64,000 nt of DNA from Rhizobium sp. 16-488-2b (lineage in GTDB: Bacteria > Pseudomonadota > Alphaproteobacteria > Rhizobiales > Rhizobiaceae): positions 62,001 through 126,000 of the forward strand of contig NZ_JAGHMF010000020.1 in NCBI RefSeq assembly GCF_017741815.1, given 5' to 3'. The translations under genes were made by a program, and so were the position numbers. Below the pieces are notes generated by a model. The model was not told the origin of the DNA, ran no database searches, and saw only the letters and a list, made by a program, of their open reading frames with translations. This document shows, one piece after another, positions 24,014-34,480 of the stretch. The stretch's first letter is position 1. Each line of letters opens with the position of its first letter.

Positions 24014-24389
24014 GGATCCCACTCCAAGGTTCGACGCCTGGCAGGATCGAGCTCCGCCAGTTGAATACGTTTCGGTAAGGATAATGAAGTGGAAACGTTA
24101 AGCGCTGCTTAACTGTAATTGTCAAACATCGCCTTTTACTCAAAGGCACTGGCAAACCGATGATATCGTTTGAATTTTAATACTGAAGCACGCATCAGGC
24201 GGACGCGGTCAAAGCCTGCGAAGATCACCACCCGCGCGTCGCTGCCACGCTAATAAAAAGCGCCCGACTTAACAAAGTTAATAGCGGTTCTGGCCAATCA
24301 GGCGTAGGGTGCATCGTCGGTCAGGACTTTTAAGGCAATGACCGCTTGGGAGTTACTAAGCGCTTCCGCCCCTTTATGGAGGTGCGCCC
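24014..24389. other. Intergenic region, 376 bases
   Basis: It separates the divergent outer membrane protein gene and the small gene at 24390. It is AT-richer than its surroundings, with a TTAACAAAGTTAA dyad near 24270, and must hold both promoters. No ORF or known RNA structure is recognised. Confidence 0.5.
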
Positions 24390-24593
24390 ATGTCCAAGCT
24401 CAATAGAGCTATTTCGTTCGAAGAAGATCTATCGCCCGTTTTCGATGCCTTGTCGCTTTGGTGCAAGGAGCAGAAATTCGGACCCGACAGTCTGCAAGGC
24501 TGCGCAGCCGCATCGAGGCTGCTCGACTTCTTCGAAGACGGTGCCATCACGACACCAGCGCTTCTCGAGCTCATGCGTCGAGACGTGATCTGA
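24390..24593 (+). CDS. Small hypothetical protein (67 aa)
   Basis: Frame MSKLNRAISFEEDLSPVFDA continuing to LLDFFEDGAITTPALLELMR, soluble and helical. A good ribosome site (TGGAGG) precedes the ATG. A hairpin follows. Proteins of this kind look specific to Rhizobiaceae; function unknown. Confidence 0.65.
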   Translation: MSKLNRAISFEEDLSPVFDALSLWCKEQKFGPDSLQGCAAASRLLDFFEDGAITTPALLELMRRDVI

Positions 24594-24616
24594 CAAAATC
24601 GCGATGTACAAATGAG

Positions 24617-24641
24617 AATGCCCAGCCAAAGGCTGGGCATT
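24617..24641. terminator. Hairpin between convergent genes
   Basis: Perfect 11-bp stem AATGCCCAGCC/GGCTGGGCATT with AAA loop. No long T tract on either strand, so it may act as a weak terminator or 3' stabiliser for either side (small gene + strand, glmM minus strand). Confidence 0.6.
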
Positions 24642-24670
24642 GGAAGCTTGTGGACGGTGCCTGACGAGTG

Positions 24671-26023
24671 TCAGGCGGCCGTGCGCACGCTTGAGATCGT
24701 GCCGATCAGGTCGTTGACGATGCGCTCGATCTGGCTGCGATCGTCGCCTTCCGCCATGACGCGGATCAAAGGCTCGGTGCCGGACGGACGGATGACCAGA
24801 CGGCCGCTCTTGGCAAGCTCGGCCTCGGCCTCGGCAATCGCCTGCTGCACATGCAGGTCTTCCAGCGGCTTGCCGCCGGAGTAGCGCACGTTGCGCAGGA
24901 GCTGCGGCACAGGCTCGAAACGGCGGCAGATTTCGCTGACGGTCTTGCCGGTGCGCTTGACCGCGACCAGGATCTGCAGCGCGGCCACGAGGCCATCGCC
25001 GGTCGTGCCGTAATCAGACAGCACGATATGGCCGGACTGCTCGCCACCGACATTGTAGTTGTTGTTGCGCATGTGCTCGACCACATAGCGGTCGCCGACA
25101 GCGGTGCGCACGAGACCGAGCCCCTTGCCCTGCAGGAATCGCTCCAGTCCGAGGTTGGACATGACGGTGGCGACGATGCCATCGCCGCGCAGCTGCTGGC
25201 TTTCGGCATAACTTTCGGCAATGACGGCCATCAGCTGGTCGCCATCGACGATCGCGCCATTCTCATCGACGATGATGACGCGGTCGGCGTCGCCATCGAG
25301 CGCGATACCGATATCGGCGCGCACTTCATCGACCTTCTTCTGCAACGCCACCGGGCTGGTGGAGCCGCAGTTGAGATTGATGTTGGTACCATTCGGCTCG
25401 TTGCCGATGACGACGACATCGGCGCCCAGTTCCCAGAGCACGGCCGGTGCCACCTTGTAGGCGGCGCCATTGGCGCAATCGATGGCGATCCTCAGCCCCT
25501 GCAGCGTCACGTCGCGCGGCAGCGTGCGCTTGGCATGCTCGATATAGCGGTCATGCACGCCATCGACGCGCTTGGCGCGGCCGATATCGGCGGACTTGGC
25601 GAGCTGCGCGCTCATGTCCTTCTCGAGCAGATCCTCGATCTGCATCTCCAGATCATCAGACAGCTTGTAGCCATCCGGACCGAAGAGCTTGATGCCGTTG
25701 TCTTCGTATGGGTTGTGCGAGGCGGAGATCATCACGCCGATATCGGCGCGCAGCGAGCGCGTCAGCATGGCGACGGCAGGCGTCGGGATCGGGCCGAGAA
25801 CGAAGGCGTCGAGGCCGGCGGCGGTGAAGCCCGCGACCATGGCGTTTTCGAGCATGTAGCCGGAAAGCCGCGTGTCCTTGCCGATAACGACCCGGTGGCG
25901 GTGGTTGCCGCGACGGAAGATCGTGCCTGCCGCGATACCGACCCGCATTGCGAGATCCGGCGTCATCGGAAACACATTGGACTGACCGCGAATACCATCA
26001 GTGCCGAAATAGCGTCTTTTCAT
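24671..26023 (-). CDS. glmM: Phosphoglucosamine mutase
   Basis: 450 residues from [20 protein letters not shown]. It interconverts glucosamine-6-phosphate and glucosamine-1-phosphate for UDP-GlcNAc and cell-wall synthesis. Visible are the phospho-serine loop ([12 protein letters not shown]), the metal-binding DGDADR, the sugar-binding GGEQSGH and the phosphate-binding [12 protein letters not shown]. The start at 26023 fits the family; the longer frame to 26083 adds no conserved sequence. ftsH lies upstream in the same direction. Confidence 0.97.
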   Translation of the reverse strand: MKRRYFGTDGIRGQSNVFPMTPDLAMRVGIAAGTIFRRGNHRHRVVIGKDTRLSGYMLENAMVAGFTAAGLDAFVLGPIPTPAVAMLTRSLRADIGVMISASHNPYEDNGIKLFGPDGYKLSDDLEMQIEDLLEKDMSAQLAKSADIGRAKRVDGVHDRYIEHAKRTLPRDVTLQGLRIAIDCANGAAYKVAPAVLWELGADVVVIGNEPNGTNINLNCGSTSPVALQKKVDEVRADIGIALDGDADRVIIVDENGAIVDGDQLMAVIAESYAESQQLRGDGIVATVMSNLGLERFLQGKGLGLVRTAVGDRYVVEHMRNNNYNVGGEQSGHIVLSDYGTTGDGLVAALQILVAVKRTGKTVSEICRRFEPVPQLLRNVRYSGGKPLEDLHVQQAIAEAEAELAKSGRLVIRPSGTEPLIRVMAEGDDRSQIERIVNDLIGTISSVRTAA

Positions 26024-26210
26024 ATGCACCCCTGTGCCTTGAGCGCGCGTTACGCCGCGCATCGTCGTGTCTGCAAATTGCACGCCTGCGCGTGTTCCCT
26101 CGCCAGAGAGGCCTTCATTGAGGCCACCTTATGTCAGCGGAATGCCACAAAACGCGGCAACCATCACGTCAATTAACGAGAAAATCGATTATATCCCGTT
26201 ACCAACGAAA

Positions 26211-26242
26211 AAGGCCGGACACCATCTCGGGTGTCCGGCCTT
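26211..26242 (-). terminator. Terminator of ftsH
   Basis: 13-bp stem AAGGCCGGACACC/GGTGTCCGGCCTT with a short loop. On the minus strand it ends in TTTTTC. It separates ftsH from glmM, so glmM probably has its own promoter. Confidence 0.85.
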
Positions 26243-26262
26243 CTCATGATTTCCAAAGAAAA

Positions 26263-28191
26263 TCAGTGTGGTTGCGGCTCCATGCCACCTTCGGCCTCGT
26301 CGCCCTTGGCAGGACGCGTGCCGGTCTTCGGCACGGCCGAGCCACGGCTCGGAGGCGTATCGTCACCGAGATCACGCGACGGCTTTTCACCGCGAATCAA
26401 CGCCTTGATCTCTTCACCGGTCAGCGTCTCGTATTCGAGCAGGCCTTCGGCGATGGCCACGAACGCGTCGTGGTCGTCGGTCAGGATGCGGCGCGCTTCG
26501 GCGTAGGCTTCGTCAATCAGCTTGCGAACTTCCGAATCGATGGTCATGGCCGTCGCTTCGGACACGTTCTTCGACTGCGAAACCGAATGACCCAGGAAGA
26601 CTTCCTGCTGGTTCTCACCATAGGAAACCTGGCCAAGCTTGTCGGAGAAGCCCCACTGGGTGACCATCGCACGGGCAAGCTTGGTGGCCTGCTCGATGTC
26701 GGACGATGCGCCCGATGTGATGTTCTCCTTGCCGAAGGTCAGTTCTTCCGCAACGCGGCCACCCATCATGATGACAAGGCGCGAGACCATCCACTTGTAG
26801 CTCATCGAGTAGCGGTCGCCCTCGGGAAGCTGCATGACCATGCCGAGTGCACGGCCGCGCGGAATGATCGTTGCCTTGTGCAGCGGATCGGCCACCGGAA
26901 CCTTGAGCGCCGTGATGGCGTGGCCGGCTTCGTGGTAGGCGGTCAGCTTCTTTTCGGCTTCGGTCATGGCGGACGAGCGGCGTTCGGCGCCCATCATGAT
27001 CTTGTCCTTGGCGTCTTCGAATTCCTGCATGGTGACGACGCGCTTGTTGCGACGCGCGGCCATCAGGGCAGCTTCGTTGACCAGGTTCATCAGGTCGGCA
27101 CCGGAGAAACCAGGCGTACCGCGAGCCAGAACCTTGAGATCGACATTCGGCGCCAGCGGCACGTTACGGGCGTGAACCTTGAGGATACGCTCGCGACCGA
27201 CGATATCGGGGTTCGGAACCACGACCTGGCGGTCGAAACGGCCCGGACGCAGCAGCGCGGGATCGAGAACGTCGGGACGGTTGGTCGCCGCGATCAGGAT
27301 GATGCCTTCGTTTGCTTCGAAGCCGTCCATCTCGACCAGCAGCTGGTTCAGCGTCTGTTCGCGTTCGTCGTTACCGCCGCCGAGACCGGCGCCACGATGG
27401 CGGCCGACGGCGTCGATTTCGTCGATGAAGATGATGCACGGCGCGTTCTTCTTGGCCTGCTCGAACATGTCGCGGACGCGGCTTGCGCCGACACCGACGA
27501 ACATTTCGACGAAGTCGGAACCCGAGATCGTGAAGAACGGAACGTTTGCCTCGCCTGCGACGGAGCGTGCGAGCAGCGTCTTACCGGTACCGGGAGGGCC
27601 GACCAAGAGCACGCCGCGCGGAATCTTGCCGCCGAGACGCTGGAACTTCTGCGGATCGCGCAGGAATTCTACGATTTCCTCGAGGTCCTGCTTGGCTTCG
27701 TCGACGCCGGCGACGTCATCAAACGTGACGCGGCCATGTGCTTCGGTGAGCAGCTTTGCCTTCGACTTGCCGAAGCCCATCGCGCCGCGCGACCCACCCT
27801 GCATCTGCCGCATGAAGAACAGCCAGACGCCGAGGATGAGAAGCATCGGCAGCAAGGTGCCGAGATAGCTCAGGAAACCGGAAGAACCGTCGGTTTCGGG
27901 ACGTGCCGAAACGAGAACATTCTTCGTCTGCAGGCGATCGAGCAGATTGTCGTCGACCACAGGCGTATAGGTTTGGAAGGTGGTGCCATTTTCAACATAG
28001 CTGCCGGAGACGCGGTTACCCGTGACGACGACTTCCTTGACGCGGCCCGCATCCACTTCACGCAGGAACTGCGAATAAGGGATATCGCGGGAGCTGGTCT
28101 GCGCCGGCGACGTCTGGAACATACTGAAGAGGGCAATCAGCAAAAGCGCTATGATTGCCCACAAGGCGAAATTACGTAAGTTAGGGTTCAT
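26263..28191 (-). CDS. ftsH: ATP-dependent zinc metalloprotease FtsH
   Basis: 642 residues from [20 protein letters not shown]. Two N-terminal membrane spans flank a small periplasmic domain, then an AAA module (Walker A GPPGTGKT, Walker B IIFIDEID, second region of homology [20 protein letters not shown]) and the zinc protease site HEAGH. It degrades membrane and regulatory proteins at the inner membrane. The C-terminal tail is polar and variable. It lies downstream of tilS, as usual in Alphaproteobacteria. Confidence 0.98.
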   Translation of the reverse strand: MNPNLRNFALWAIIALLLIALFSMFQTSPAQTSSRDIPYSQFLREVDAGRVKEVVVTGNRVSGSYVENGTTFQTYTPVVDDNLLDRLQTKNVLVSARPETDGSSGFLSYLGTLLPMLLILGVWLFFMRQMQGGSRGAMGFGKSKAKLLTEAHGRVTFDDVAGVDEAKQDLEEIVEFLRDPQKFQRLGGKIPRGVLLVGPPGTGKTLLARSVAGEANVPFFTISGSDFVEMFVGVGASRVRDMFEQAKKNAPCIIFIDEIDAVGRHRGAGLGGGNDEREQTLNQLLVEMDGFEANEGIILIAATNRPDVLDPALLRPGRFDRQVVVPNPDIVGRERILKVHARNVPLAPNVDLKVLARGTPGFSGADLMNLVNEAALMAARRNKRVVTMQEFEDAKDKIMMGAERRSSAMTEAEKKLTAYHEAGHAITALKVPVADPLHKATIIPRGRALGMVMQLPEGDRYSMSYKWMVSRLVIMMGGRVAEELTFGKENITSGASSDIEQATKLARAMVTQWGFSDKLGQVSYGENQQEVFLGHSVSQSKNVSEATAMTIDSEVRKLIDEAYAEARRILTDDHDAFVAIAEGLLEYETLTGEEIKALIRGEKPSRDLGDDTPPSRGSAVPKTGTRPAKGDEAEGGMEPQPH

Positions 28192-28289
28192 CGAACTCCC
28201 CAGCACTGGAACGACCGCCTCATGGCGAGCGCTTTATTCGGTCTCTAACATAGGATTGCGTCAGGCGGTTGCCAAGGCAAACCCATCAG

Positions 28290-29615
28290 TTAGATGGTTT
28301 TTCCGTCAATAAGACCTAAAGGCGGTTTTGGATAGGGGCGTGTTCCAAAGGCTGCCGCGAGGCTGGTCGCGAACTTGACGTCCAATCGTGTCAAAAAACG
28401 GTCGAAGGGTGCGAAATATGGCACGAGATCGATGTGCTCGGCGAGATCGGGCAACGGGTCGGCGGCCTTGATGCGCGGTTGCGCCGCACGGGCTCGGGCG
28501 AGCGTGCTTTTGGGGAGGTTTTCGGGCGCGGGCATGGCATCTCCAGCCCCCGCAGCCACCACCGTTACCTCAACGCCGGAACCATTCGCCACCAGATACC
28601 GCCCATCCCAAACGCCGCACTCTCCGGGGCCAATCGCAAGCGGCACCAGCCCCCGCGTCTCCCGCGCCAGATACAATCCATCGCGCCTGAGATCGAACAC
28701 CACCCGCCCCGCCGTCATCCGGCCCGGTCGGCCTGCGGCGAGAAAGTCTAGCACCGCGCCAATCTGCTCCGCCCCAAGCGCAAACGCCTGCCCGCCGATA
28801 ACAGCCGCAAGCCGCGCAAGGCCATGCCCAAGCACCGCCCGATCGACAGAAAGCCCAGCAACCCCAACCCGCACCAGCATTCCCTCATGCACATCGACAT
28901 GCGCATCGACCCACCCGGCCGCAGCCTCGTCGAGCACCATCCGCGCAGCCGTCATCGCTTCGATCTCGCCGACCGAGACCCCCTCGCCCGCCAGCGCCTG
29001 GCGCGTCCGCACCCGCTCATATTTCACATCCTCGTTGCTCGGATCATCACTCCAGCCGATACCGTGCAGCTTAAGCATCGCGCGAATATCCGCCCGCAGC
29101 GAAGACAGCAGCGGCCGGGCAATCCAGATGCGGCGATCAAACAGAACCAGATCGGCGATCCCGGTCGTGGTGGCGGTCGAGCGTTGGCCGCGCATCGCAA
29201 ATGTCTCGCGCTGATCGTCGAGCGTGTGGCCGGTCACAATAATGTCAGCGCCGAGTTCGAGCGCCGCCTCGGCGAGCAGCCCGTAGCGGGCGTCGCGCGC
29301 CGCCGCCATGATGCCGGCCTTTGGCTTGGCGCCCTGCCAGACCTTGGTGACGTGGGGAATATCAAGCGATCGGCAAAGAGCAGCGACATCGCGCGCTTCA
29401 TCGGCCGATTGCGGGCGCAGCGCGTGGTCGACGGTCGCGGCGCAGAGAGAAATTTTGGGGTTGAGCTCGGCCTTCAGCGCATCATGGAGAGCAATCAGCA
29501 GGCCGGTGGAATCGCTGCCGCCCGAAATCGCGACGAGAATGCGCGAGGGCTGGTCAAGCGAGGAGAGAAAGCGGCGTGTCGCCGTCTCTGGAGATAGGAT
29601 GCCGTCCGGGCGCAA
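28290..29615 (-). CDS. tilS: tRNA(Ile)-lysidine synthase
   Basis: 441 residues. It attaches lysine to C34 of tRNA-Ile(CAU), letting it read AUA codons. The PP-loop SGGSDS is near residue 31, with VDHALRPQS and TGHTLDDQ further on; the C-terminal part is less conserved. The frame begins with TTG at 29615, 12 bases after the cpoB stop, so it is probably coupled to cpoB. The order cpoB-tilS-ftsH is typical of this group. Confidence 0.93.
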   Translation of the reverse strand: MRPDGILSPETATRRFLSSLDQPSRILVAISGGSDSTGLLIALHDALKAELNPKISLCAATVDHALRPQSADEARDVAALCRSLDIPHVTKVWQGAKPKAGIMAAARDARYGLLAEAALELGADIIVTGHTLDDQRETFAMRGQRSTATTTGIADLVLFDRRIWIARPLLSSLRADIRAMLKLHGIGWSDDPSNEDVKYERVRTRQALAGEGVSVGEIEAMTAARMVLDEAAAGWVDAHVDVHEGMLVRVGVAGLSVDRAVLGHGLARLAAVIGGQAFALGAEQIGAVLDFLAAGRPGRMTAGRVVFDLRRDGLYLARETRGLVPLAIGPGECGVWDGRYLVANGSGVEVTVVAAGAGDAMPAPENLPKSTLARARAAQPRIKAADPLPDLAEHIDLVPYFAPFDRFLTRLDVKFATSLAAAFGTRPYPKPPLGLIDGKTI

Positions 29616-29627
29616 GACCGGAAAGCC

Positions 29628-30662
29628 TTAGCAGGAGAGACGCTTCTGCTCACTCGCGACCTTGGATATGACGGCGCGGGAAGCCTTGGGATAACGCTTC
29701 GGCACTTCGCGCAGCGTTGCGCAGGCGGTTTCCGTGTTGTCGAGTGCGGCGAGCGACATGCCGAGCTTCAACAGCATTTCCGGCGCCTTTTCCGACGTGC
29801 CGTACTTCTGGTGCGCGTTCAGGAAGGTCTTCGCCGATTCGTTGAACTTGCCCTGCGAATAGAGCGCTTCGCCAAGCCAGAAATTGGCGTCAGCCGCACG
29901 CGCGCTGTTCGGATACTGGCCGATATAGGCGTTGAATTCCTTTTCAGCCGTCGAATAGTCGCCTGACAGCACATGGCCGTAAGCTGCCTTGTACTGATCG
30001 GCCTCGCTGCCGAGAGAAGCCGTCTGCGAGCCGGCGGCACCGACCGGCGGCAGCGGGCTGGAGCCGACTTCGGCGCCCGGATTGACCGAGCCACCGATCG
30101 GATTGCCGTTCTGGTCGAACTGCATGGAACCGAGCTGCTGCGGCGGCTGGCCGAGACCGGTGTTCTCAGGGACGTCGGTCGAGGGCGACGTTTCAGGTGC
30201 CCTCGAGGTCTGGATGGCGCGGGCGACATCGTCGCCACCGCCCTGTCCTTGGCTCATGCCTTGCCCTTGTGCCGTCTGGTTGGAAGCCGGGATATCGGCT
30301 TCGCTCTTCTTCATCGGCTTGGATGCACCACCGGCGCTGCCGCCACCGCCGCCGCTCTTTTCCAGTTCCTGGAAGCGGAATTCATTGTCTTCCTGCGCCT
30401 TGCGGATGGTTTCCTGCATCTGCAGCAGCTGGAAGCTCATTTCCTCGATGCGGCCGTTCAGCTGGCGAAGCTGATCTTCGAGCTGCTGGATGCGCACTTC
30501 CGCGCCGCCGGCCTGCACGTTGACGACGGGCGCCTGCGCCGGTGCCTGGCTGGCCGTCTTGTTTCCGAAATGCAATCCGAATAGCGACGACGCGTTCGCC
30601 GACTGGCCAACCCCGGCCACCGTTGCGAGGCAGAGCATGCCCGCCACGACAAATTTCTTCAT
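29628..30662 (-). CDS. cpoB: Cell division coordinator CpoB (YbgF)
   Basis: 344 residues from MKKFVVAGMLCLATVAGVGQ with a Sec signal. A coiled coil at about 50-100 (IQQLEDQLRQLNGRIEEM) is followed by a low-complexity Gly/Ser/Gln linker and C-terminal TPR repeats (YKAAYGHVLSGDYSTAEKEF, ARAADANFWLGEALYSQGKF). In the periplasm CpoB links the Tol system with cell-wall synthesis at division. It follows pal after a terminator-like hairpin, so it may have its own promoter. A longer frame to 30803 overlaps that hairpin and is not favoured. Confidence 0.92.
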   Translation of the reverse strand: MKKFVVAGMLCLATVAGVGQSANASSLFGLHFGNKTASQAPAQAPVVNVQAGGAEVRIQQLEDQLRQLNGRIEEMSFQLLQMQETIRKAQEDNEFRFQELEKSGGGGGSAGGASKPMKKSEADIPASNQTAQGQGMSQGQGGGDDVARAIQTSRAPETSPSTDVPENTGLGQPPQQLGSMQFDQNGNPIGGSVNPGAEVGSSPLPPVGAAGSQTASLGSEADQYKAAYGHVLSGDYSTAEKEFNAYIGQYPNSARAADANFWLGEALYSQGKFNESAKTFLNAHQKYGTSEKAPEMLLKLGMSLAALDNTETACATLREVPKRYPKASRAVISKVASEQKRLSC

Positions 30663-30771
30663 TTGGTTCGTCCTGTCCCAGTGATTCTTCGCGCCTCGAT
30701 GGCACGAACAGGAGATTTTTCCAATTGCTTTCAAAAAGCAACGGAGTTCGGCCAAAGTGTGTTCAAAAAGA

Positions 30772-30799
30772 AAAGGCGGCCCGCGATGGAGCCGCCTTT
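30772..30799 (-). terminator. Terminator after pal
   Basis: Stem AAAGGCGGC/GCCGCCTTT with a 10-base loop, and on the minus strand a CTTTTCTTTTT tract. It lies between pal and cpoB. Confidence 0.8.
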
Positions 30800-30842
30800 C
30801 CAATTTGTAATAAAACCCGGCTTTTTATCGCCGGATCGGCAG

Positions 30843-31373
30843 TTACATGCCAGCGCCACCGAGAACGGTAACGGCGCGGCGGTTCTGCGACCAGCAGGAG
30901 ATGTCGTCGCAAACGGCGACCGGACGTTCCTTGCCGTAGGAGATCGTCTTCATGCGCTGAGCCGGAACGCCGCGCGAAGCGAGGTAGTCCTTGGTGGCAG
31001 CCGCACGGCGAGCACCGAGAGCGAGGTTGTATTCGCGCGTGCCGCGTTCGTCGGCATGGCCTTCGATCGTGATTGCGTACTTCGGATAACGGCCGAGCCA
31101 CTGAGCCTGACGATCGAGCGTCTGGGCAGCGTCGGCGCGGACCGAGGTCGAGTCGGGGTCGAAGAAGATGCGGTCGCCAACGTTGACGGTGAAGTCCTGG
31201 GCCGAACCCGGCGTTGCGGCGCCGGCACCGAGGCCGAGATCACCGGCGCTGTTGGCCATGTTCTTCTTGTTGGCGCAGCCGGCAAGTGCCAGACCGGCGA
31301 CGAGCGCGATCATGACCGGGTTGCGGGCGAAGTTCTGCATGCGGCTCATTGCCGGGGTATGAATTCGGCTCAT
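30843..31373 (-). CDS. pal: Peptidoglycan-associated lipoprotein Pal
   Basis: 176 residues. The lipoprotein signal ends in lipobox LAGC (about residue 33), and a C-terminal OmpA-like domain (ITIEGHADERGTREYNLALG, RMKTISYGKERP) binds peptidoglycan. Pal is anchored to the outer membrane and is pulled to division sites by TolB and TolA. GGAGA precedes the first ATG; an internal start at 31349 is possible. The 156-base gap to tolB shows no gene. Confidence 0.97.
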   Translation of the reverse strand: MSRIHTPAMSRMQNFARNPVMIALVAGLALAGCANKKNMANSAGDLGLGAGAATPGSAQDFTVNVGDRIFFDPDSTSVRADAAQTLDRQAQWLGRYPKYAITIEGHADERGTREYNLALGARRAAATKDYLASRGVPAQRMKTISYGKERPVAVCDDISCWSQNRRAVTVLGGAGM

Positions 31374-31529
31374 GGCCGGTCTCCTTGCGACTTGATTAAG
31401 GTTGCCGGACTGTAACCGTTCTCGGTTAATCGGCTTTCAAGAACTATGGTTAACGAATGGTTGATTTGGCCCTCTGTCGCCCCATTCGTAGATTTTTGAG
31501 GCGACAAGAAGGCAGGCATGCGGACTTCC

Positions 31530-32840
31530 CTACTCCAGAAGCGGCGACCAGGCCGGGTCGGAAGCGTATGCGGGGGTCTTGATCATCTGCTCGTTGTAAC
31601 CGCTCAGATCGATCGAGTAGAGCTGCGGGCCACCTGCACCCGCCGCCTGGCGGAAGAACATGATGACGCGGCCGTTCGGCGCCCAGGTCGGGCCTTCATT
31701 GTGGAAGCCCGTGGTCAGGATGCGCTCGCCCGAACCATCCGGCTTCATCACGCCGATCGAAAACTTGCCGCCCGACTGCTTGGTAAAGGCGATCAGATCG
31801 CCGCGCGGAGACCAGACCGGCGTGGAGTAGGAACCGTCGCCGAAAGAGATACGCGTCTGGCCCGAGCCATCGGCGCTCATCTTGTAGAGCTGCTGGCGGC
31901 CGCCGCGGTCGCTTTCGAACACGATCTGGCTGCCATCAGGCGAATAGGACGGCGAGGTATCGATCGCAGCCGTGGACGTCAGGCGCGTCGTGGTGCGCGA
32001 ACGCAGGTCCATCGTGTAGATGTTGGCGTTGCCTTCCTGCTGCAGGCTCATCACCACCTTCTGGCCATCAGGCGAGAAGCGCGGCGAGAAGGTCATGCCG
32101 GGGAAGTTGCCGACCACTTCACGCTGTCCGGTTTCCAGCTGCAGCAGGTAGACGCGCGGCTGCTGGTTGGCGAACGACATGTAGGTGACTTCCTGCCTGT
32201 TCGGCGAGAAGCGCGGGGTCAGAACGAGGTCGCTGCCATTGGTGAGCATGCGCACGTTGAAGCCGTCCTGGTCCATGATGGCGAGTTGGCGCTTGCGCTC
32301 CTGCTTGCTGCCGGATTCGGACACGAAGACGACGCGGGTGTCGAAGTAGCCTTCCTCACCCGTGATCTGCTTGTAGATCGCGTCGGCGATGATGTGGGCC
32401 ACGCGGCGCCAGTTCTCAGGCTGCGTGTAGAACTGCTGGCCGGTCATCTGGCTGCCGGCAAACGTGTCCCAGAGACGGAACTCGGCGCGAAGACGGCCAT
32501 CGGCCTCCTGCGTAACGCGGCCGGTGACCAGCGCCTGTGCGTTGATGACCTTCCAGTCCTCGAAGCGCGGAGCGGCATCCGGATTGGAGATCTTCTCGAT
32601 GAAGGCATTCTTGGCGATTGGCTTGAACAGGCCCGAGCGCTGCAGATCCGCGGCGATAACCTGCGAGACCTGGGCGCCCATGTCGCCCTGCAGGAAGTCG
32701 GTGATCGCGATCGGCAGCGGCTCGACATTGCCCTTGTTGATGTTGATTTCGACAAGCGCATGCGCCGGCGTGGCGATGACTGCGGTGGTCATCATGCCAA
32801 CGGCGACCATCAGGGCGCGAAAAAGGGAACACTTGGTCAT
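31530..32840 (-). CDS. tolB: Tol-Pal system beta-propeller protein TolB
   Basis: 436 residues from [20 protein letters not shown], with a Sec signal cleaved after PAHA. The N-terminal domain is followed by six WD40-like propeller blades, each with a PxFSPDG-type signature ([50 protein letters not shown]). TolB is periplasmic and shuttles between TolA and Pal. The start at 32840 is preferred over 32861 because AAAGG lies 9 bases upstream and the signal peptide begins there. Confidence 0.97.
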   Translation of the reverse strand: MTKCSLFRALMVAVGMMTTAVIATPAHALVEININKGNVEPLPIAITDFLQGDMGAQVSQVIAADLQRSGLFKPIAKNAFIEKISNPDAAPRFEDWKVINAQALVTGRVTQEADGRLRAEFRLWDTFAGSQMTGQQFYTQPENWRRVAHIIADAIYKQITGEEGYFDTRVVFVSESGSKQERKRQLAIMDQDGFNVRMLTNGSDLVLTPRFSPNRQEVTYMSFANQQPRVYLLQLETGQREVVGNFPGMTFSPRFSPDGQKVVMSLQQEGNANIYTMDLRSRTTTRLTSTAAIDTSPSYSPDGSQIVFESDRGGRQQLYKMSADGSGQTRISFGDGSYSTPVWSPRGDLIAFTKQSGGKFSIGVMKPDGSGERILTTGFHNEGPTWAPNGRVIMFFRQAAGAGGPQLYSIDLSGYNEQMIKTPAYASDPAWSPLLE

Positions 32841-32862
32841 AGAGGACAAGCCTTTCAGCATT

Positions 32863-33990
32863 TTAAAGGGCTAGATCGCTGGGGTCGAAATTGACGATGA
32901 CTTCGCCCCAGGCGTCGTATTTGTCTTTCGGCAGATTGGTGAACGGCGACGACTTCATGACGGCGCGCTTGGCGCCGCTGGCGAGCGCCATGCGGGTCGA
33001 TTCGTTGGTGCCGCCGATGGCTTCCACTTCGGGAGCGCCGATGATGTTGCCGTCGGGGTCGAGCTTCATGTGGACCCTGATGCGGACTTCGCTGGCGCCT
33101 TCCATGCCGGGAATGACCGACCAGTTACCGGCGATCGCGCTGCGCAGCGCATCCATTTCGCTCATCGACAGCTTGGAGCCGCCGGTCGCCTTCTTGGCGC
33201 CGAGCGAGGCCACTTCGGTCGAGCTCTTGGCGCCGCCATTCGACGGATCCTGCTTGTTCAAGAGTGCGGCGATGTCATCGGCGTTGAAGTCGCTCTTCTG
33301 CGCGGAAGAGGCCTTGGCCTTTTCCTGCTTCTTGTCGGACTTCTTCTTATCCGACGGCTTTTCGTCGGTCTGCGCCTTGTCTTCCGTCTTCTTCTCCGCA
33401 GGCTTTTCAGCCGGCTTCTGTTCCGGCGGCTTCGGCTGCGGCTTGACTACGGGTGTCGGCACCTTGTCCGGCAATGCTTCCGCATCCGGCTTCGGCGGCT
33501 CGGGCATGTCCTGCGGCTTCTCTTCAGCCTTCGGAGGCGTCGGCGCGATTTCCGGCTTCGGCGGCGTGATCGACGCGACCTGGCTCGGCTCCACCGCCGT
33601 ATCTTCCTTCATGATGTCCTTCACCTCGTTGGGCACGGGATCATTTTCCGGAAGCGGCTTTTCGGAGGCCTTCGGGGCTGCGGCCGACTCGTTGTTGTTT
33701 GGCTTGGCGTTCGGGATCGGCGGCGTCTTCAGGTCGACCTTGTTCTCGCCCATGTTTTCGGCGTTGGCCACATTGGTCGGCTTGGAGGTCGGCTTCGGCG
33801 CCGGCTTGTCGCTCGGCTTGGCCGTCTTGTCTCCCTGCTGCAACTGCGTCAGGTCCTCGACAGGCACGAGGTTGACGGGCATGGCCTCGAAATCCTCGAC
33901 CTTGAACTCCGACGGGGAGCCGATCGAAATCAGCGCCCAGGCGAGCAGAGCACAGTGCAGTACAGCAGATGAGACAATACTGGCCTTCAT
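32863..33990 (-). CDS. tolA: Tol-Pal inner-membrane spanner TolA
   Basis: 375 residues from [20 protein letters not shown]: one N-terminal membrane span, a long Lys/Pro/Glu-rich periplasmic stalk ([20 protein letters not shown] and similar), and a C-terminal TonB/TolA-like domain ([20 protein letters not shown]). It transmits the TolQR proton-motive signal to TolB and Pal. Start 33990 lies 7 bases after the tolR stop; longer frames overlap tolR and are rejected. Confidence 0.95.
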   Translation of the reverse strand: MKASIVSSAVLHCALLAWALISIGSPSEFKVEDFEAMPVNLVPVEDLTQLQQGDKTAKPSDKPAPKPTSKPTNVANAENMGENKVDLKTPPIPNAKPNNNESAAAPKASEKPLPENDPVPNEVKDIMKEDTAVEPSQVASITPPKPEIAPTPPKAEEKPQDMPEPPKPDAEALPDKVPTPVVKPQPKPPEQKPAEKPAEKKTEDKAQTDEKPSDKKKSDKKQEKAKASSAQKSDFNADDIAALLNKQDPSNGGAKSSTEVASLGAKKATGGSKLSMSEMDALRSAIAGNWSVIPGMEGASEVRIRVHMKLDPDGNIIGAPEVEAIGGTNESTRMALASGAKRAVMKSSPFTNLPKDKYDAWGEVIVNFDPSDLAL

Positions 33991-33997
33991 AGCTCTA

Positions 33998-34456
33998 CTA
34001 CGGGCCCTTCTTCTCTTGGGTGACGAGACCGATGTTCTTGAAGCCCGCACCCTGGATGCGCGCCATGACATCGGCGATCACGCCGTAAGGCGCGGCCGAG
34101 TCGCCACGAACGAAGATGCGCTCATTGTAGCCGGTGGTGGCGATCGCCTCGAGCTTGGCAGCGATTTCCTCGACCGGGATCGGCGTTTCCTGCAGGAACG
34201 CGGTACCGTCGTTCTTGACGGAGATCGTGATCGGCTGCGTTTCGGAATTCAGCGCCTTGGCCTGCGTTTCCGGCAGGTCGATCGGCACGCCGACCGTCAT
34301 CATCGGAGCGGCGACCATGAAGATGATCAAAAGCACGAGCATGACGTCGACCAGCGGCGTCACGTTGATTTCGGAAATGGCGCCACCTCTGTGGCCACCG
34401 CGACGACGCCGACGGTTTCCACCGCCTCCGCCACCGCTTGGAGCACCCATACCCAT
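33998..34456 (-). CDS. tolR: Tol-Pal system protein TolR (ExbD family)
   Basis: 152 residues. A glycine- and arginine-rich N-terminus (GGGGNRRRRRGGHRGG) precedes the ExbD-type membrane span INVTPLVDVMLVLLIIFMVA with its essential aspartate, followed by a periplasmic domain. With TolQ it forms the proton channel that drives TolA. It lies 24 bases after tolQ. Confidence 0.97.
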   Translation of the reverse strand: MGMGAPSGGGGGGNRRRRRGGHRGGAISEINVTPLVDVMLVLLIIFMVAAPMMTVGVPIDLPETQAKALNSETQPITISVKNDGTAFLQETPIPVEEIAAKLEAIATTGYNERIFVRGDSAAPYGVIADVMARIQGAGFKNIGLVTQEKKGP

Positions 34457-34480
34457 GTCGTTCTCTCCGTTTCCGTCGGA

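Noticed and set aside
26131-28179. 682-residue frame opposite ftsH
   Set aside because: ftsH on the minus strand has every family motif; this frame has none.
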